DNA of 64,000 nt from Streptomyces chromofuscus (GTDB taxonomy: Bacteria; Actinomycetota; Actinomycetes; Streptomycetales; Streptomycetaceae), in assembly GCF_015160875.1 (NCBI RefSeq), contig NZ_CP063374.1:3472001-3536000 (forward strand). The letters run 5' to 3'. Of this stretch, positions 17,901 through 25,914 are shown one piece after another (position 1 is the first letter of the stretch; every line of letters starts with the position of its first letter). The translations under genes and the position numbers were made by a program. A model generated the notes under the pieces. That model did no database searches, had not been told where the DNA came from, and saw nothing but the letters and a program-made list of their open reading frames with translations.

Positions 17901-18410
17901 GGCGGCCACATCAGCGAACTGGTCGTCGAGAAGCTCACCCGCACGATCCTGGGCTGGGACCTCACGCGCAACGCCCAGCCGGTGTCGTACGCCTCGAACG
18001 CGCCGCGCGGCCCGGTGGTGGCACTGGCGGACGAGGCCACGTCCTCCGACGGCGACATGATCACGGCCGCCTTCAAACTGCTCGAACTGGGCCCCGTGGT
18101 CGGGCAGCGCACCTGGGGCGGCGTCGTCGGCATGACCGGCCGCCACCGCCTGGGCGACGGAACGGTCATCACCGTGCCGATGAACGCGGCCTGGTTCGAC
18201 GCGTACGGCTGGTCCGTCGAGAACCACGGCGTCTCCCCCGACGTGGAGGCCCTGCGCACCCCCCTCGACTGGGCGGAGGGCCGCTACGCGCAGCTGGACG
18301 ACGCGGTGCGACTGGCACTGAACCTCCTGGAGACCGAGCCGCCCGCGACGCCTCCGGACCACAGCCACGTCCCGGACCGGTCGAGGCCGAAGCTCCCGCC
18401 ACGACCGTGA
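14937..18410 (+). CDS. Tricorn protease (peptidase S41B)
   Basis: A 1157-residue cytosolic tricorn protease: two beta-propellers (about 1-330 and 370-690), a tricorn C1 helical domain, a PDZ domain (about 840-930) and the S41 catalytic core. The catalytic set is complete: Ser813-His814 in GTSHAY, Ser1037 in ATSSDGD and Glu1095 in SVENHGV. It degrades peptides downstream of the proteasome. Between the propellers the protein carries a low-complexity insert of eight-residue repeats of the type ASGVTAGA/ATDVTAGE (see 16149-16376), which accounts for its length over the roughly 1070 usual for the family. The GTG at 14937 begins the first propeller strand (TYLRLPHLSGDLL); upstream in-frame codons to 14823 look non-coding. 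Confidence 0.95.
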   Translation: MTYLRLPHLSGDLLCFVAEDDLWLAPLDGPGRAWRLTVDRTKVGHPRFSPDGRRIAYTSWRSLDPELHLVAVEGGSGRRLTYWGSSDSQVCGWTPDGDILAVASHGEPFSHYTWAYKVSTDGDPGRKLPWGPVADIQVADIDGERRTLLLTGTPPHEPASWKRYRGGAMGRLWLHGQRLLADLEGHLHSPMFVAGRIAFLSDHEGVGNLYSCAYDGSDLRRHTDHDAFYARHASSDGTRVVYQCAGDLWIVEDLVADSAPRRLDVRLSGARAGRRPYQVPAAHHVDGISVDETGRASAVVVRGSLYWLTHRDGPARTITDTPGVRVRLPEMLGSGGQVAYVTDAEGEDAIEIAYLPRATGDRPPRRLAQGRLGRVLEMVSDPEGERLAVAAHDGRLLLIDASDETSDVTADEASGATAGAATDVTAGEATDVTAGEASGVTAGAASGVTAGAATDVTAGEASGVTAGAAGGVTGVTAGEAGAAEPGGVVTELIRSINGPVRDLAFSPDGSWLTWSHPGIGRSLRQIKLARIKDRFIVDVTDGRFEDENPVFTRDGRYLAFLSWRGFDPVYDVHTGDLSFPLGCRPYLVPLSSATPSPFALSPDGRPAAGGLDPVEDEAGAEEGGAVTVEVEGLESRVTPFPVAASKYSGLHPVAGCGLVWLRWPISGALGETFVNPDDTSGRPTLEYFNITKAKKSELVGHLDWFTVSGDGTRLVVVDEGDLRAVPSSEVGDSDTTTWIDVRRIMHEVDPGAEWRQAYEEAGRLIRAYFWEPGMCGIDWDAVLDQYRPLVDRVASPDEFADLLREVLGELGTSHAYVSAARRNEGPPHYQRRQGLLGANFACRDGGWTVRRILPGDSSDSKARSPLAGSGIREGAVLTHVDGRPVDPVTGPYPLLAGAGGTTVELTFTAAEGEGRSRRVAVVPLVDERPLRYQDWVAKRRAVVRDLSGGRCGYLHIPDMGGSGWAQFNRDLRKEVSRPALIVDVRGNAGGHISELVVEKLTRTILGWDLTRNAQPVSYASNAPRGPVVALADEATSSDGDMITAAFKLLELGPVVGQRTWGGVVGMTGRHRLGDGTVITVPMNAAWFDAYGWSVENHGVSPDVEALRTPLDWAEGRYAQLDDAVRLALNLLETEPPATPPDHSHVPDRSRPKLPPRP
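16149..16376 (+). repeat. 24-bp in-frame tandem repeat within tricorn gene
   Basis: Eight head-to-tail 24-bp units (16149-16340) and a degenerate tail encode eight-residue repeats. Two unit types alternate, GCGACCGACGTCACGGCC and GCGAGCGGCGTCACGGCC followed by GGTGAG or GGCGCG. Near-identity between adjacent units indicates recent slippage. Confidence 0.9.
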
Positions 18411-18433
18411 CGAGACGTACGCAGACGTGAACA

Positions 18434-18462
18434 CAGGGCGCCCTTTCGAGAAGGGCGCCCTG
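18434..18462. terminator. Bidirectional terminator between convergent genes
   Basis: A perfect 12-bp stem, CAGGGCGCCCTT and AAGGGCGCCCTG with a 5-base loop, lies between the tricorn gene and the convergent small gene. Confidence 0.8.
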
Positions 18463-18492
18463 CGTCAGGGGGCGAAGCCGACTACACGCCGG

Positions 18493-18696
18493 TCAGGCGT
18501 CGTAGTCCTCGGCGAACCGGTCCTCGGCCTCCTGCCGCTCCCGGTCGGACTCCTGGTCGCGGCGGCCACGCTCACGCGGCTCGCGCATGGGGTCGGAGGG
18601 GCGCTCGCGCCGCTCGTCCCGCTCCTGACCGATGCGCTCCTTGGCCTGCTGGCGCAGCTGCTCGGCCTTGTCCTGGAACTGGTCCTTCATGCCCAT
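18493..18696 (-). CDS. Small highly charged hydrophilic protein
   Basis: A 67-residue protein, almost half Arg, Glu, Asp and Lys, with Gln-rich N-terminal MKDQFQDKAEQLRQQAKERI and a disordered acidic C-terminus. It resembles small Streptomyces hydrophilic proteins related to CsbD-like stress proteins, but I cannot place it in a family with confidence. The ATG at 18696 has GGGAG nearby; a second ATG six bases downstream is possible. Confidence 0.75.
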   Translation of the reverse strand: MGMKDQFQDKAEQLRQQAKERIGQERDERRERPSDPMREPRERGRRDQESDRERQEAEDRFAEDYDA

Positions 18697-18771
18697 GAGA
18701 TTCACTCCCGTTGTGGGTAAGGGATGGGGCCTCGACCAGATTTGCACGCACGAACACGCTGCGCATGTCGA

Positions 18772-19656
18772 TCAACTACGCTGCGTAGCACGGGCCTGTT
18801 CGTCGGCCGCGCCGCCCGCGCCCACCAGGCCCGTCCGCATCCCTTGCAACCGGGGCGCGAACCGCCGCATCTCGCGTTGCCCCACGGCCCCGATGAGCGC
18901 GGGGACATAGCCGCGCACGCCCTGCATTCCGCGCAGCCACCACTGCCCGTAGACGTGGCTCGACCGACGCTCGATCCCGGCCACGATCCGGTCCACGGCC
19001 GGCCCCAGCGGGTACGTCTTGTTGGCCGGCCACGGCAGCCGCTGCCTCAACTCCCGCATGACGTCGTCCTGGTCGGCCCCGCGCACCATGTCGGTGTCGG
19101 TCCAGGACAGGTACGCGACGCCCACCTTGACGCCCTGGTGGCCGACCTCGGCGCGCAGGCTGTGCGCGTACGCCTCCACGCCCGACTTGGACGCGCAGTA
19201 CGCGGTCATCATCGGCGCCGGCGTGATCGCGGCGAGGGAGGCGACCTGGAGCAGATAGCCCCGGCTCTCGGTGAGCACCGGCAGGAAGGCACGGGCGGTC
19301 ACCGCGGATCCGATGAGGTTGACCTCGATGACCCGCCGCCAGGCCTCCGCGTCGGAGTCCGCGAAGGGCCCGCCGGCCGCGACGCCCGCGTTGGCGACGA
19401 CGATGTCGACCTTGCCGAAGCGCGCCTTGACCTCCTGAGCCACCTTCGTCATGGCCGCGTGGTCGGTGACGTCGGCGTACCAGTGCTCGCTCTCGCTGTG
19501 CAGCCGCTGCGAGACCTGCTTGAGCTCGTCCGGCTCCAGGCCGACCAGCGCCACCTTCACGCCGCGCGCCGACAGCTTGCGGGCGAGCAACTCCCCGACG
19601 CCCCGCGCGGCCCCGGTGACGACCGCGACCTGTCCCTCCAGGCTGACCCTGCTCAT
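18772..19656 (-). CDS. Short-chain dehydrogenase/reductase (SDR)
   Basis: A 294-residue classical-type SDR. The dinucleotide loop is TGAARGVG (14-21), NAG occurs at about 90, and the catalytic Ser (VASLAA) and YCASK (Tyr-x-x-x-Lys) are present. The C-terminal extension after residue 250 is Arg-rich. Its ATG overlaps the stop of the upstream hydrolase gene (ATGA). In the operon with a Baeyer-Villiger monooxygenase and a hydrolase it probably oxidises an alcohol to the ketone or aldehyde substrate, or reduces the product. Confidence 0.92.
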   Translation of the reverse strand: MSRVSLEGQVAVVTGAARGVGELLARKLSARGVKVALVGLEPDELKQVSQRLHSESEHWYADVTDHAAMTKVAQEVKARFGKVDIVVANAGVAAGGPFADSDAEAWRRVIEVNLIGSAVTARAFLPVLTESRGYLLQVASLAAITPAPMMTAYCASKSGVEAYAHSLRAEVGHQGVKVGVAYLSWTDTDMVRGADQDDVMRELRQRLPWPANKTYPLGPAVDRIVAGIERRSSHVYGQWWLRGMQGVRGYVPALIGAVGQREMRRFAPRLQGMRTGLVGAGGAADEQARATQRS

Positions 19657-20579
19657 GCGCCCTCCTTGACCGGTTCCTCCGGCGCGTACGTGGTGACGAG
19701 TTCGCGTATCTTCCCGGTGACCTGCTCGGGAGCCTCCACCGGTGTCATGTGTCCGAGCCCGGGCAGCTCGCTGATCCCGACGCACCGCGGCAGCGCAGCG
19801 ACCAGGGCTCGGGCGTGCACCGGGGGCGTGAGCCGGTCGTGCGTGCCGACGAGGACCGCCGTGGGCACGTCCAACTGCCGTACGCCGTGGTCGAGGTCGA
19901 GCAGGTGCAGCACCTGCGACCAGGTGTGCCGCACGGTGCGCGGGCAGGCGTGCACGATCCGCGCGCACGCCTCCACCATGTGCGGGGCGGAACCGGCGCC
20001 CATGGTGGCGTACTTGAGGATCCTGCGCGCCAGGGGCGTGACCGGCCCGAGGGGCGCGCGGGAGCCGAGGACGTGCCGAGTCAGCCACGTCCGCAGCGTT
20101 CCGGCGCGCAGCGGCACGACGGTCGACTCGGCGACCAGCCGTGAACTGCCCGTGCTGCACAGCAGGACGGCCGCCGCGTGCGCGCGGAACCGTTCCCGTC
20201 CGGCCGCCGCCATCACCGTCATGCCGCCCATGGAGTGTCCGGCGATCACCGCCCGCTCCGCGGGCGCGAGCGTGGCGGCGAGGACGGCGTCCAGGTCGTC
20301 GGCGAGGGTCTGCGTACTGCACAGGCGGCTCGCCGGGCTGCGTCCGTGGCCGCGCTGGTCGTAGGCGATGACACGGTGGTCGGCGGCCAGGGCGCGGATC
20401 TGCGCGGCCCAGAAGGCGGTGGAGCAGGTCCAGCCGTGGACCAGGACGACGGCGGGCGCGCGGTCGGGGCCGTGCACCTCGACGTGCAGGCGGGCGCCGT
20501 CGGCGGAGGTGACGGTCAGTTCGCGGGCGGGGACGGGCGGGGCGTAGGGGCCTGAGGCGACGTGCCGCGGGCGGCTCAT
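19653..20579 (-). CDS. Alpha/beta-hydrolase fold enzyme
   Basis: A 308-residue alpha/beta hydrolase. VLVHGWTCSTAFW supplies the oxyanion loop, GHSMGG (about 125-130) the nucleophile elbow Ser, GTHDRLTPP the acid Asp, and LPGLGHMTPVE the catalytic His. The start overlaps the monooxygenase stop (ATGA) and its end overlaps the SDR start, so all three are co-translated. A likely role is hydrolysis of the ester or lactone made by the Baeyer-Villiger enzyme. Confidence 0.93.
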   Translation of the reverse strand: MSRPRHVASGPYAPPVPARELTVTSADGARLHVEVHGPDRAPAVVLVHGWTCSTAFWAAQIRALAADHRVIAYDQRGHGRSPASRLCSTQTLADDLDAVLAATLAPAERAVIAGHSMGGMTVMAAAGRERFRAHAAAVLLCSTGSSRLVAESTVVPLRAGTLRTWLTRHVLGSRAPLGPVTPLARRILKYATMGAGSAPHMVEACARIVHACPRTVRHTWSQVLHLLDLDHGVRQLDVPTAVLVGTHDRLTPPVHARALVAALPRCVGISELPGLGHMTPVEAPEQVTGKIRELVTTYAPEEPVKEGA

Positions 20580-22087
20580 ACGCCGGCCTCCTCGGCCTCC
20601 GCGGCGGCCGGTGCGGCGGACGGGCGCAGCACCTCGTACTCGGTGAGGTCCACCCGCCGCGTGGCGCGCCGGAACTCCCCCGTCGTGCCGGGCCAGATGG
20701 TCGAGTTGCGTCCGCTGGCGTCCAGGTACCAGCTGGTGCAGCCACCGGTGTTCCACACCGTGCGCCTCATCCGCTGCTGCACCTTGTCGTTCCAGGCGCG
20801 GACGGCGGAGGGCCGCGCGTCGAGGGCGACCCGCCCGCCGAGCACCTCCAGCTGCCGGACGTAGTCGGCCAGGTAGTTCAGCTGGGACTCGATCATCAGG
20901 ATCATGGAGGAGTTGCCGAGGCCGGTGTTCGGCCCGATGACCGTCATGAAGTTCGGGAACCCGGCGGCACTGGCGCCGCGCAGGGCCTCCATGCCGCCCT
21001 TCCAGACCTCCGCGAGCGTCCGGCCGTCCGCCCCGACGACCCGCTCGGCGATCGGCATGTCCGTGACGTGGAAGCCGGTGCCGAAGATGATCGCGTCGAC
21101 CTCGGCCTCGGTGCCGTCGGCGGCGACGAGCGTGGAGCCGCGGATCTCGCCGAGCCCGCTCGCGACCACCTCCACGTTGGGCCGGGCGAGCGCCGGGTAG
21201 TACTCGCTCGACAGCAGGATCCGCTTGCAGCCGATGCGGTAGTCGGGGGTGAGCTTGGCGCGCAGGGCCGGGTCCTTGATGGCGCGGGCCATGTTGCGCT
21301 TGGCCAGCTGCTCGACGAAACCCAGCTCGCCCGGGTGCTTGGTGAAGGCCTGGACCTGCAACTCCCGGATGCCCCAGAGCAGTCCGCGGCGCAGCCGGGT
21401 CGTCAGCGGCAGCGCGCGGTGCAGCCGGCGTTCGGCGCCGCCGATGGCGCGGTCGACGCGGGGCATCACCCAGGGCGGGGTGCGCTGGAAGAGGGTCAGC
21501 CGGGCGACCTCGGGCTGGACGGCGGGCACGATCTGGATGGCGGACGCGCCCGTGCCGACCATGGCGACCCGCTGGCCGCGCAGGTCGTAGTCGTGGTCCC
21601 AGCGGGCCGAGTGGAACACCTTGCCGGGGAAGGTGTCGAGCCCCGGGATGTCGGGGATCCTCGGGTCGGACAGCGGCCCGGTGGCGGAGACGACGAGGTC
21701 GGCGGTGAGCGTGCCGGAGGCGGTCTCGAGCTCCCACCTCAGCTCGGCGGCGTCCCAGGTCATCCGCTTCACCTCCGAGTCGAAGCGGATGTGCGGGCGC
21801 AGCCGGAAGACGTCCGTGACGCGCTCCAGGTAGGCGCGGATGTGCTCCTGGCCGGAAAAGGTGCGCGGCCAGTCGGGGTTGGGCGCGAAGGAGAACGAGT
21901 AGAGATGGGACGGTACGTCGCACGCGCACCCCGGGTAACTGTTGTCCCGCCAGGTGCCGCCGACACTGCCGGCCCGTTCCAGGACGACGAAGTCGGTGAT
22001 CCCCTCGCGGCGCAGCCGCACGGCCGCCCCGAGCCCACCGAATCCCGACCCGACCACCGCCACCCGTACATGCTCGTGCTCGGCCAT
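20576..22087 (-). CDS. Baeyer-Villiger-type flavin monooxygenase
   Basis: A 503-residue flavoprotein. GSGFGG near the N-terminus binds FAD, GTGASA (about 180) binds NADPH, and FPGKVFHSARWD is the Baeyer-Villiger fingerprint (F-x-G-x3-H-x3-W). Such enzymes insert oxygen next to a ketone to give an ester or lactone. The ATG at 22087 was chosen because GGAGGG stands 7 bases upstream; the ATG at 22102 has no such site. It is the first gene of a three-gene overlapping operon and is divergent from a MerR regulator that probably controls it. Confidence 0.92.
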   Translation of the reverse strand: MAEHEHVRVAVVGSGFGGLGAAVRLRREGITDFVVLERAGSVGGTWRDNSYPGCACDVPSHLYSFSFAPNPDWPRTFSGQEHIRAYLERVTDVFRLRPHIRFDSEVKRMTWDAAELRWELETASGTLTADLVVSATGPLSDPRIPDIPGLDTFPGKVFHSARWDHDYDLRGQRVAMVGTGASAIQIVPAVQPEVARLTLFQRTPPWVMPRVDRAIGGAERRLHRALPLTTRLRRGLLWGIRELQVQAFTKHPGELGFVEQLAKRNMARAIKDPALRAKLTPDYRIGCKRILLSSEYYPALARPNVEVVASGLGEIRGSTLVAADGTEAEVDAIIFGTGFHVTDMPIAERVVGADGRTLAEVWKGGMEALRGASAAGFPNFMTVIGPNTGLGNSSMILMIESQLNYLADYVRQLEVLGGRVALDARPSAVRAWNDKVQQRMRRTVWNTGGCTSWYLDASGRNSTIWPGTTGEFRRATRRVDLTEYEVLRPSAAPAAAEAEEAGV

Positions 22088-22125
22088 ACCGACGCCCTCC
22101 ATGCCGTTCGCGACTCCACGACCAC

Positions 22126-22141
22126 GCCAGTGAACACTGGC
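22126..22141. promoter_or_regulatory. Operator palindrome between monooxygenase operon and MerR gene
   Basis: GCCAGTG-AA-CACTGGC is a perfect 7-2-7 palindrome in the divergent spacer, close to the monooxygenase start. It is the best candidate for MerR-family binding here. Confidence 0.6.
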
Positions 22142-22227
22142 GCAATCGGGAGACTAGAGGAGCGGCGTACTGAGGGGTAGGGGTCGGCACGAGGAAAGTT
22201 ACCGGCGGTACGACTTAAGGTGCGGAC

Positions 22228-22872
22228 GTGACGGAGAAGCGTGAGTACCGCATGGAGGAACTGGCCCGGCTGGCCGGCATCACAGTGCGCACCCTGCGCT
22301 TCTACCGCGAACGCAAGCTGCTCCCGCCACCTCGCCGCGAGGGCCGGATCGCCTGGTACGACGACCACCATCTGGCTCGGCTGCGCACCATCAGCGCCCT
22401 GCTGGAGCGCGGCCACACCCTGAACGGCATCGCGGAACTGGCCGAGGCCTTCGACCACGGCCGGGACGTCGCCGACCTGATCGGCGCCGACACCCCGACC
22501 GAGGAGGAACCGGTCCGCCTCACCCCCGAGGAGCTCGCCGCCCGCTTCGAGGGCGAGGTCACCCCGGAGAACCTGGCGGCCGCCATGGAACTGGGCTACC
22601 TCGGCACCGACGGCGACGAGATAGTCCACATCAGCCGCCGGCTGCTCGACGTGTCGTCGGCGCTGGTGCGGGAGGGCATCCCGCTCGCGGAGGTGCTCCG
22701 GGCGGGCAAGGAGGTCCGCTCGCACGCCGACGCCCTCGCCGGCCTCTTCGCCGACCTGGTCCTGCGCCACGCCACGGAGCAGGACCTGCCCCGCCTGCGC
22801 CCCCTCGCCCGCAGCGTGGTGGAGGCGGAACTGTCCCTGGCCCTGGACCGCAGGATGCGCGCGACGCCTTAG
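22228..22872 (+). CDS. MerR-family regulator
   Basis: A 214-residue MerR-type regulator. The N-terminal helix-turn-helix and wing read YRMEELARLAGITVRTLRFY, then the LARLRTISALLERG helix. The C-terminal region (80-210) has no metal-binding Cys and looks like a helical effector domain found in Streptomyces MerR regulators of hydrophobic compounds. The GTG at 22228 is preceded by AAGG. It is divergent from the monooxygenase operon; activation in response to an organic substrate is likely. Confidence 0.9.
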   Translation: MTEKREYRMEELARLAGITVRTLRFYRERKLLPPPRREGRIAWYDDHHLARLRTISALLERGHTLNGIAELAEAFDHGRDVADLIGADTPTEEEPVRLTPEELAARFEGEVTPENLAAAMELGYLGTDGDEIVHISRRLLDVSSALVREGIPLAEVLRAGKEVRSHADALAGLFADLVLRHATEQDLPRLRPLARSVVEAELSLALDRRMRATP

Positions 22873-22915
22873 CGTGTCGGGCCGGGGGTGACTCACGGGC
22901 CGTGGGTGCGGGGCC

Positions 22916-23719
22916 TCAGCGGTCGTAGACCACCGTCACCGGCGCGTGGTCCGACCACCGCTCGCCATGGGTGGCGGCGCGCTCCACGTACGCCTTGACC
23001 GCCCGCTCCGCGAGCCCGGGAGTGGCGACCTGGTAGTCGATGCGCCATCCGCTGTCGTTGTCGAAGGCCCGCCCCCGGTACGACCACCAGGTGTACGGCC
23101 CCTCGACGTCCGGGTGCAGGGCGCGCACGACGTCGACGTAGCCGCCCGCCTGCGGGTCGAACACAGTCGTCAGCCACTCCCGCTCCTCCGGCAGGAAGCC
23201 GGAGTTCTTGGTGTTGCCGCGCCAGTTCTTCAGGTCGGCCTGCTGATGGGCGATGTTCCAGTCGCCGCAGACCACCACCTCGCGCCCGTCGGCGGCGGCC
23301 CGCTCCCGCAGCCCCTTGAGGTGGGCGAGGAACTCTCCCATGAAGCGGGCCTTCTCCTCCTGCCGCTCGGTGCCGACCTCGCCGGACGGGAGATAGAGGG
23401 AGGCGACCGTCACACCGGGCAGGTCGGCCTCGACGTACCGCCCGCCGCCGTCGAACTCGGCGGACCCGAACCCGACCCGGACCGCGTCCGGCTCACGCCG
23501 GGTGTAGAGGGAGACGCCCGCACGCCCCTTGGCGTTCGCGGGCGCGTGCACCACGTGCCAGCCCTCCGGCGCCCGCACGTGCTCGGGCAGCTGCTGCGGC
23601 TCGGCGCGCACCTCCTGCAGGCAAAGCACATCGGCTTGCGTCCCGGCGAGCCACTCCACGAAGCCCTTCTTCGCGGCGGCCCGCAGCCCGTTCACATTCA
23701 CAGAGGTCACAGTGAGCAC
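22916..23719 (-). CDS. xth: Exodeoxyribonuclease III (AP endonuclease)
   Basis: A 267-residue exonuclease III/EEP-family protein. VNVNGLRAA, LQEVRAE (catalytic Glu), GDWNIAHQ (Asp/Asn pair) and SDHAPV (C-terminal Asp-His) are all present. It removes abasic sites and 3' blocks in base excision repair. The start is GTG at 23719, placed exactly before the first beta strand; ribosome binding is weak. It is a single gene convergent with the MerR gene and divergent from a GNAT gene. Confidence 0.95.
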   Translation of the reverse strand: MLTVTSVNVNGLRAAAKKGFVEWLAGTQADVLCLQEVRAEPQQLPEHVRAPEGWHVVHAPANAKGRAGVSLYTRREPDAVRVGFGSAEFDGGGRYVEADLPGVTVASLYLPSGEVGTERQEEKARFMGEFLAHLKGLRERAAADGREVVVCGDWNIAHQQADLKNWRGNTKNSGFLPEEREWLTTVFDPQAGGYVDVVRALHPDVEGPYTWWSYRGRAFDNDSGWRIDYQVATPGLAERAVKAYVERAATHGERWSDHAPVTVVYDR

Positions 23720-23787
23720 CGGGGCACCCTACCGGCACACTGGACGGAGTCAGGATTCCAACTTCGCACAGGTGTACGATCCTCGGC

Positions 23788-24264
23788 ATGGATTTGCGCC
23801 GCGTCCCCTTCGACCACCCCGACGCCGTGAAGCTCAACGACGAGGTCCAGGCCGAGTACCACGAGCGCTACGGCGACGGCGGCGACGCCACCGTCCTCGA
23901 CCCGTCGGACTTCCGCCCGCCGAACGGCGTGTACCTGATCGCCTACGACGAGTCCGACCGACCCGTCGCCACCGGCGGCTGGCGCAGCCAGGACAAGAAC
24001 GACGAGGGCAACGAGGACGGCGACGCGGAACTCAAGCGGATGTACGTGATCAGGGAGCTGCGCGGCCGCGGCCTCGCCCGGCGCATGCTCACCGCCCTGG
24101 AGGACGACGCCCGCGCCGCCGGCCGCGTCCGCATGGTCCTGGAAACCGGCACCGAGCAGCCGGAGGCCATCGCGCTCTACACGTCCAGCGGCTACGAGCC
24201 CTGCGCCAAGTTCGGCTACTACCGCTTCCACGAGGCCAGCCGCTGCTACGCGAAGGCCCTGTGA
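23788..24264 (+). CDS. GNAT-family N-acetyltransferase
   Basis: A 158-residue GNAT. LKRMYVIRELRGRGLARRML (about 80-99) gives the acetyl-CoA R-x-x-G-x-G/A loop, and EAIALYTSSGYEP the C-terminal motif. The substrate is unknown. The gene is followed by a strong hairpin (24307-24336). Confidence 0.9.
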   Translation: MDLRRVPFDHPDAVKLNDEVQAEYHERYGDGGDATVLDPSDFRPPNGVYLIAYDESDRPVATGGWRSQDKNDEGNEDGDAELKRMYVIRELRGRGLARRMLTALEDDARAAGRVRMVLETGTEQPEAIALYTSSGYEPCAKFGYYRFHEASRCYAKAL

Positions 24265-24306
24265 CGGGAGCCACTTGAGGGCCAGTCACCTGGCCCCGAA
24301 CGCCAC

Positions 24307-24336
24307 AGAGCCCCGCCGGAATCCCGGCGGGGCTCT
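24307..24336. terminator. Terminator between GNAT gene and tRNA-Ala
   Basis: A perfect 13-bp stem, AGAGCCCCGCCGG and CCGGCGGGGCTCT with a 4-base loop. It lies 9 bases past the tRNA 3' end on the minus strand and can also stop the GNAT transcript. Confidence 0.8.
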
Positions 24337-24344
24337 ATGCTGCG

Positions 24345-24418
24345 TGGACCTGAGGGGATTTGAACCCCTGGCCCCCTCGATGCGAACGAGGTGCGCTACC
24401 GGACTGCGCCACAGGCCC
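24345..24418 (-). tRNA. tRNA-Ala(CGC)
   Basis: A 74-nucleotide cloverleaf on the minus strand. The acceptor stem pairs GGGCCTG with CAGGTCC, the anticodon arm is CCTCG-TTCGCAT-CGAGG with anticodon CGC reading GCG, and the T arm contains GGTTCAAATCC. CCA is not encoded. The downstream hairpin is its probable terminator. No integrase or att repeat is seen next to it. Confidence 0.95.
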
Positions 24419-24488
24419 TTGCAACGAGTGAAACTTTAGCACCCCGATCGGCGTGCTTGGAAATCCGTTCCCGCCGGGACCGGGGCGG

Positions 24489-25742
24489 CTACTCGTTGGC
24501 CGCCCGCGGCCGGTCCCCGTCCTCGTACTGGTCGAACAGCGGCGTACGCCCGCGCTCGCGCGCCCGCCGCGCCGAAGCCGCCCGGCGCCGCGCGTCCCCG
24601 CGCCCCTCGCCGTCCGCCCTGTCCGCCGCGCCGTCCGTCTCCCGCGTCCCACCGCTCTCCCCCGCCTGCGCCTCGGACGAGGGCACGGCGGGCGCGCCGG
24701 AGACCTGCTCGTGCGCGACGGCGACCGCCTCCTGCTCCGGGGCCACCGGACCCGACCGGGCCGAGCTCCAGGCGTCCAGCGCGCCGAGATCGACGTCCGG
24801 CGTCGCCCGCGGCGCGACCGGCGCCGTCACATAGGTCGGCAGCGGCACCGGCACGGGCTCCCAGCTCTCGCCTCGTCCGGGCCGCCGCTGCCGCTCCCGC
24901 TGCTGATCGACCCACTCGGCGTGATCGGTCTGCTCCACCAGCGCGCGCCGGTCCGCGGCCAGCGCCGCCAGCCCGGGGTCGGTCTCCGGCTCGGGTCCTT
25001 CCTCCGGTTCGTCGGCCGTCGCCTCGGCCACCGCGTGCCGGCGCGGCTGCCGCGCCCGCTCCCGCAGCCGCAGCGCCGCCGCCTCGGCCCGGCGCCGGTC
25101 CATCTGGTAGGCGAACCGGCGGCGCTCCTGCGCCCGCAGATACACGATGTACCCGCTGAGCAGCACCGCGGGCACCCCGGGCGCCCAGAGGAACGCGAGC
25201 CCGCCGACGGCGGCGACGATCGCGCCGAGCGTGAAGGCGAGGAAGAGCATGATCGTGGTGCGCCTCCGGCGCGCGAGCACCTTCGAGCGCCGGGCGCGCG
25301 CTGCGGCCGCCTCCGCGTCGGGGGCGCGACGGGCCGGGGGGACCGGCTTGCGCGAGGGCGCGGGCGTGGGCGCGTCGTCCCGGGCGGACGCGGCGCCCGG
25401 CACGCGGGCCTCGGACGCCGGCCCGGCTCCCGAGGCCGCCGCCATGACGCCGTCCGCCCGGGGACGTGTCGGAGACACGGCGAAGGCCCGGACGTCCACC
25501 GAGTCGGTGACGGCGTCCGGGTCCTCGTGGCCGGGCTCCCCCTCGTCGGCGGAGCGCGCCTGCAGGTCCTTGGCGTACCGGCGCTCCATGCCCGCCCGTC
25601 CGGACAACAACCGGATGGCTGTGCTGAAGCGTTCCGTCGGACGGGCCTCGTTCAGCTCGTCCTGCCTACGGAGCCACATCGGCACCAAGTAGGCGGCCCA
25701 GGCCCCGACAATGACTGCGTAGATGAGGCCGCTGCTGCTCAC
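24489..25742 (-). CDS. sepX: SepX/GlpR-like cell-division membrane protein
   Basis: A 417-residue membrane protein. A hydrophobic helix at residues 5-24 (LIYAVIVGAWAAYLVPMWL) is followed by the conserved RRQDELNEARPTERFSTAI, a disordered stretch, two adjacent helices (about 163-205) and a long charged, disordered C-terminus. This layout is that of Streptomyces SepX, the homologue of corynebacterial GlpR, which binds the gephyrin-like Glp and links FtsZ to the septum. The locus galU-moeA/glp-moaC-mog-rimJ-sepX matches that setting. The start is GTG at 25742. The AT-rich spacer 25743-25914 probably holds its own promoter. Confidence 0.8.
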   Translation of the reverse strand: MSSSGLIYAVIVGAWAAYLVPMWLRRQDELNEARPTERFSTAIRLLSGRAGMERRYAKDLQARSADEGEPGHEDPDAVTDSVDVRAFAVSPTRPRADGVMAAASGAGPASEARVPGAASARDDAPTPAPSRKPVPPARRAPDAEAAAARARRSKVLARRRRTTIMLFLAFTLGAIVAAVGGLAFLWAPGVPAVLLSGYIVYLRAQERRRFAYQMDRRRAEAAALRLRERARQPRRHAVAEATADEPEEGPEPETDPGLAALAADRRALVEQTDHAEWVDQQRERQRRPGRGESWEPVPVPLPTYVTAPVAPRATPDVDLGALDAWSSARSGPVAPEQEAVAVAHEQVSGAPAVPSSEAQAGESGGTRETDGAADRADGEGRGDARRRAASARRARERGRTPLFDQYEDGDRPRAANE

Positions 25743-25914
25743 GCCTCACACGGTAGAGGGGTTTGCGTGAGGCCATCTGCCAATTGAGCCGGTGTGTCGC
25801 ACGATCTGGCTGATATTTCGAGCTTTTTTTGCGACCGATGCGATCAGCAGGCTGACGCGCCCGCGAATTCAGCGCCCCCGATCGGTCACGATCCGGTCAA
25901 TTTCGAACACTTAT

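Noticed and set aside
14856..18434. A minus-strand open frame of about 1190 codons opposite the tricorn gene
   Set aside because: The other strand carries all tricorn catalytic motifs; the antisense frame has no conserved domain.
24345..24418. tRNA-Ala considered as an integration site for a mobile element
   Set aside because: No integrase, excisionase or duplicated tRNA 3' end is visible on either side.
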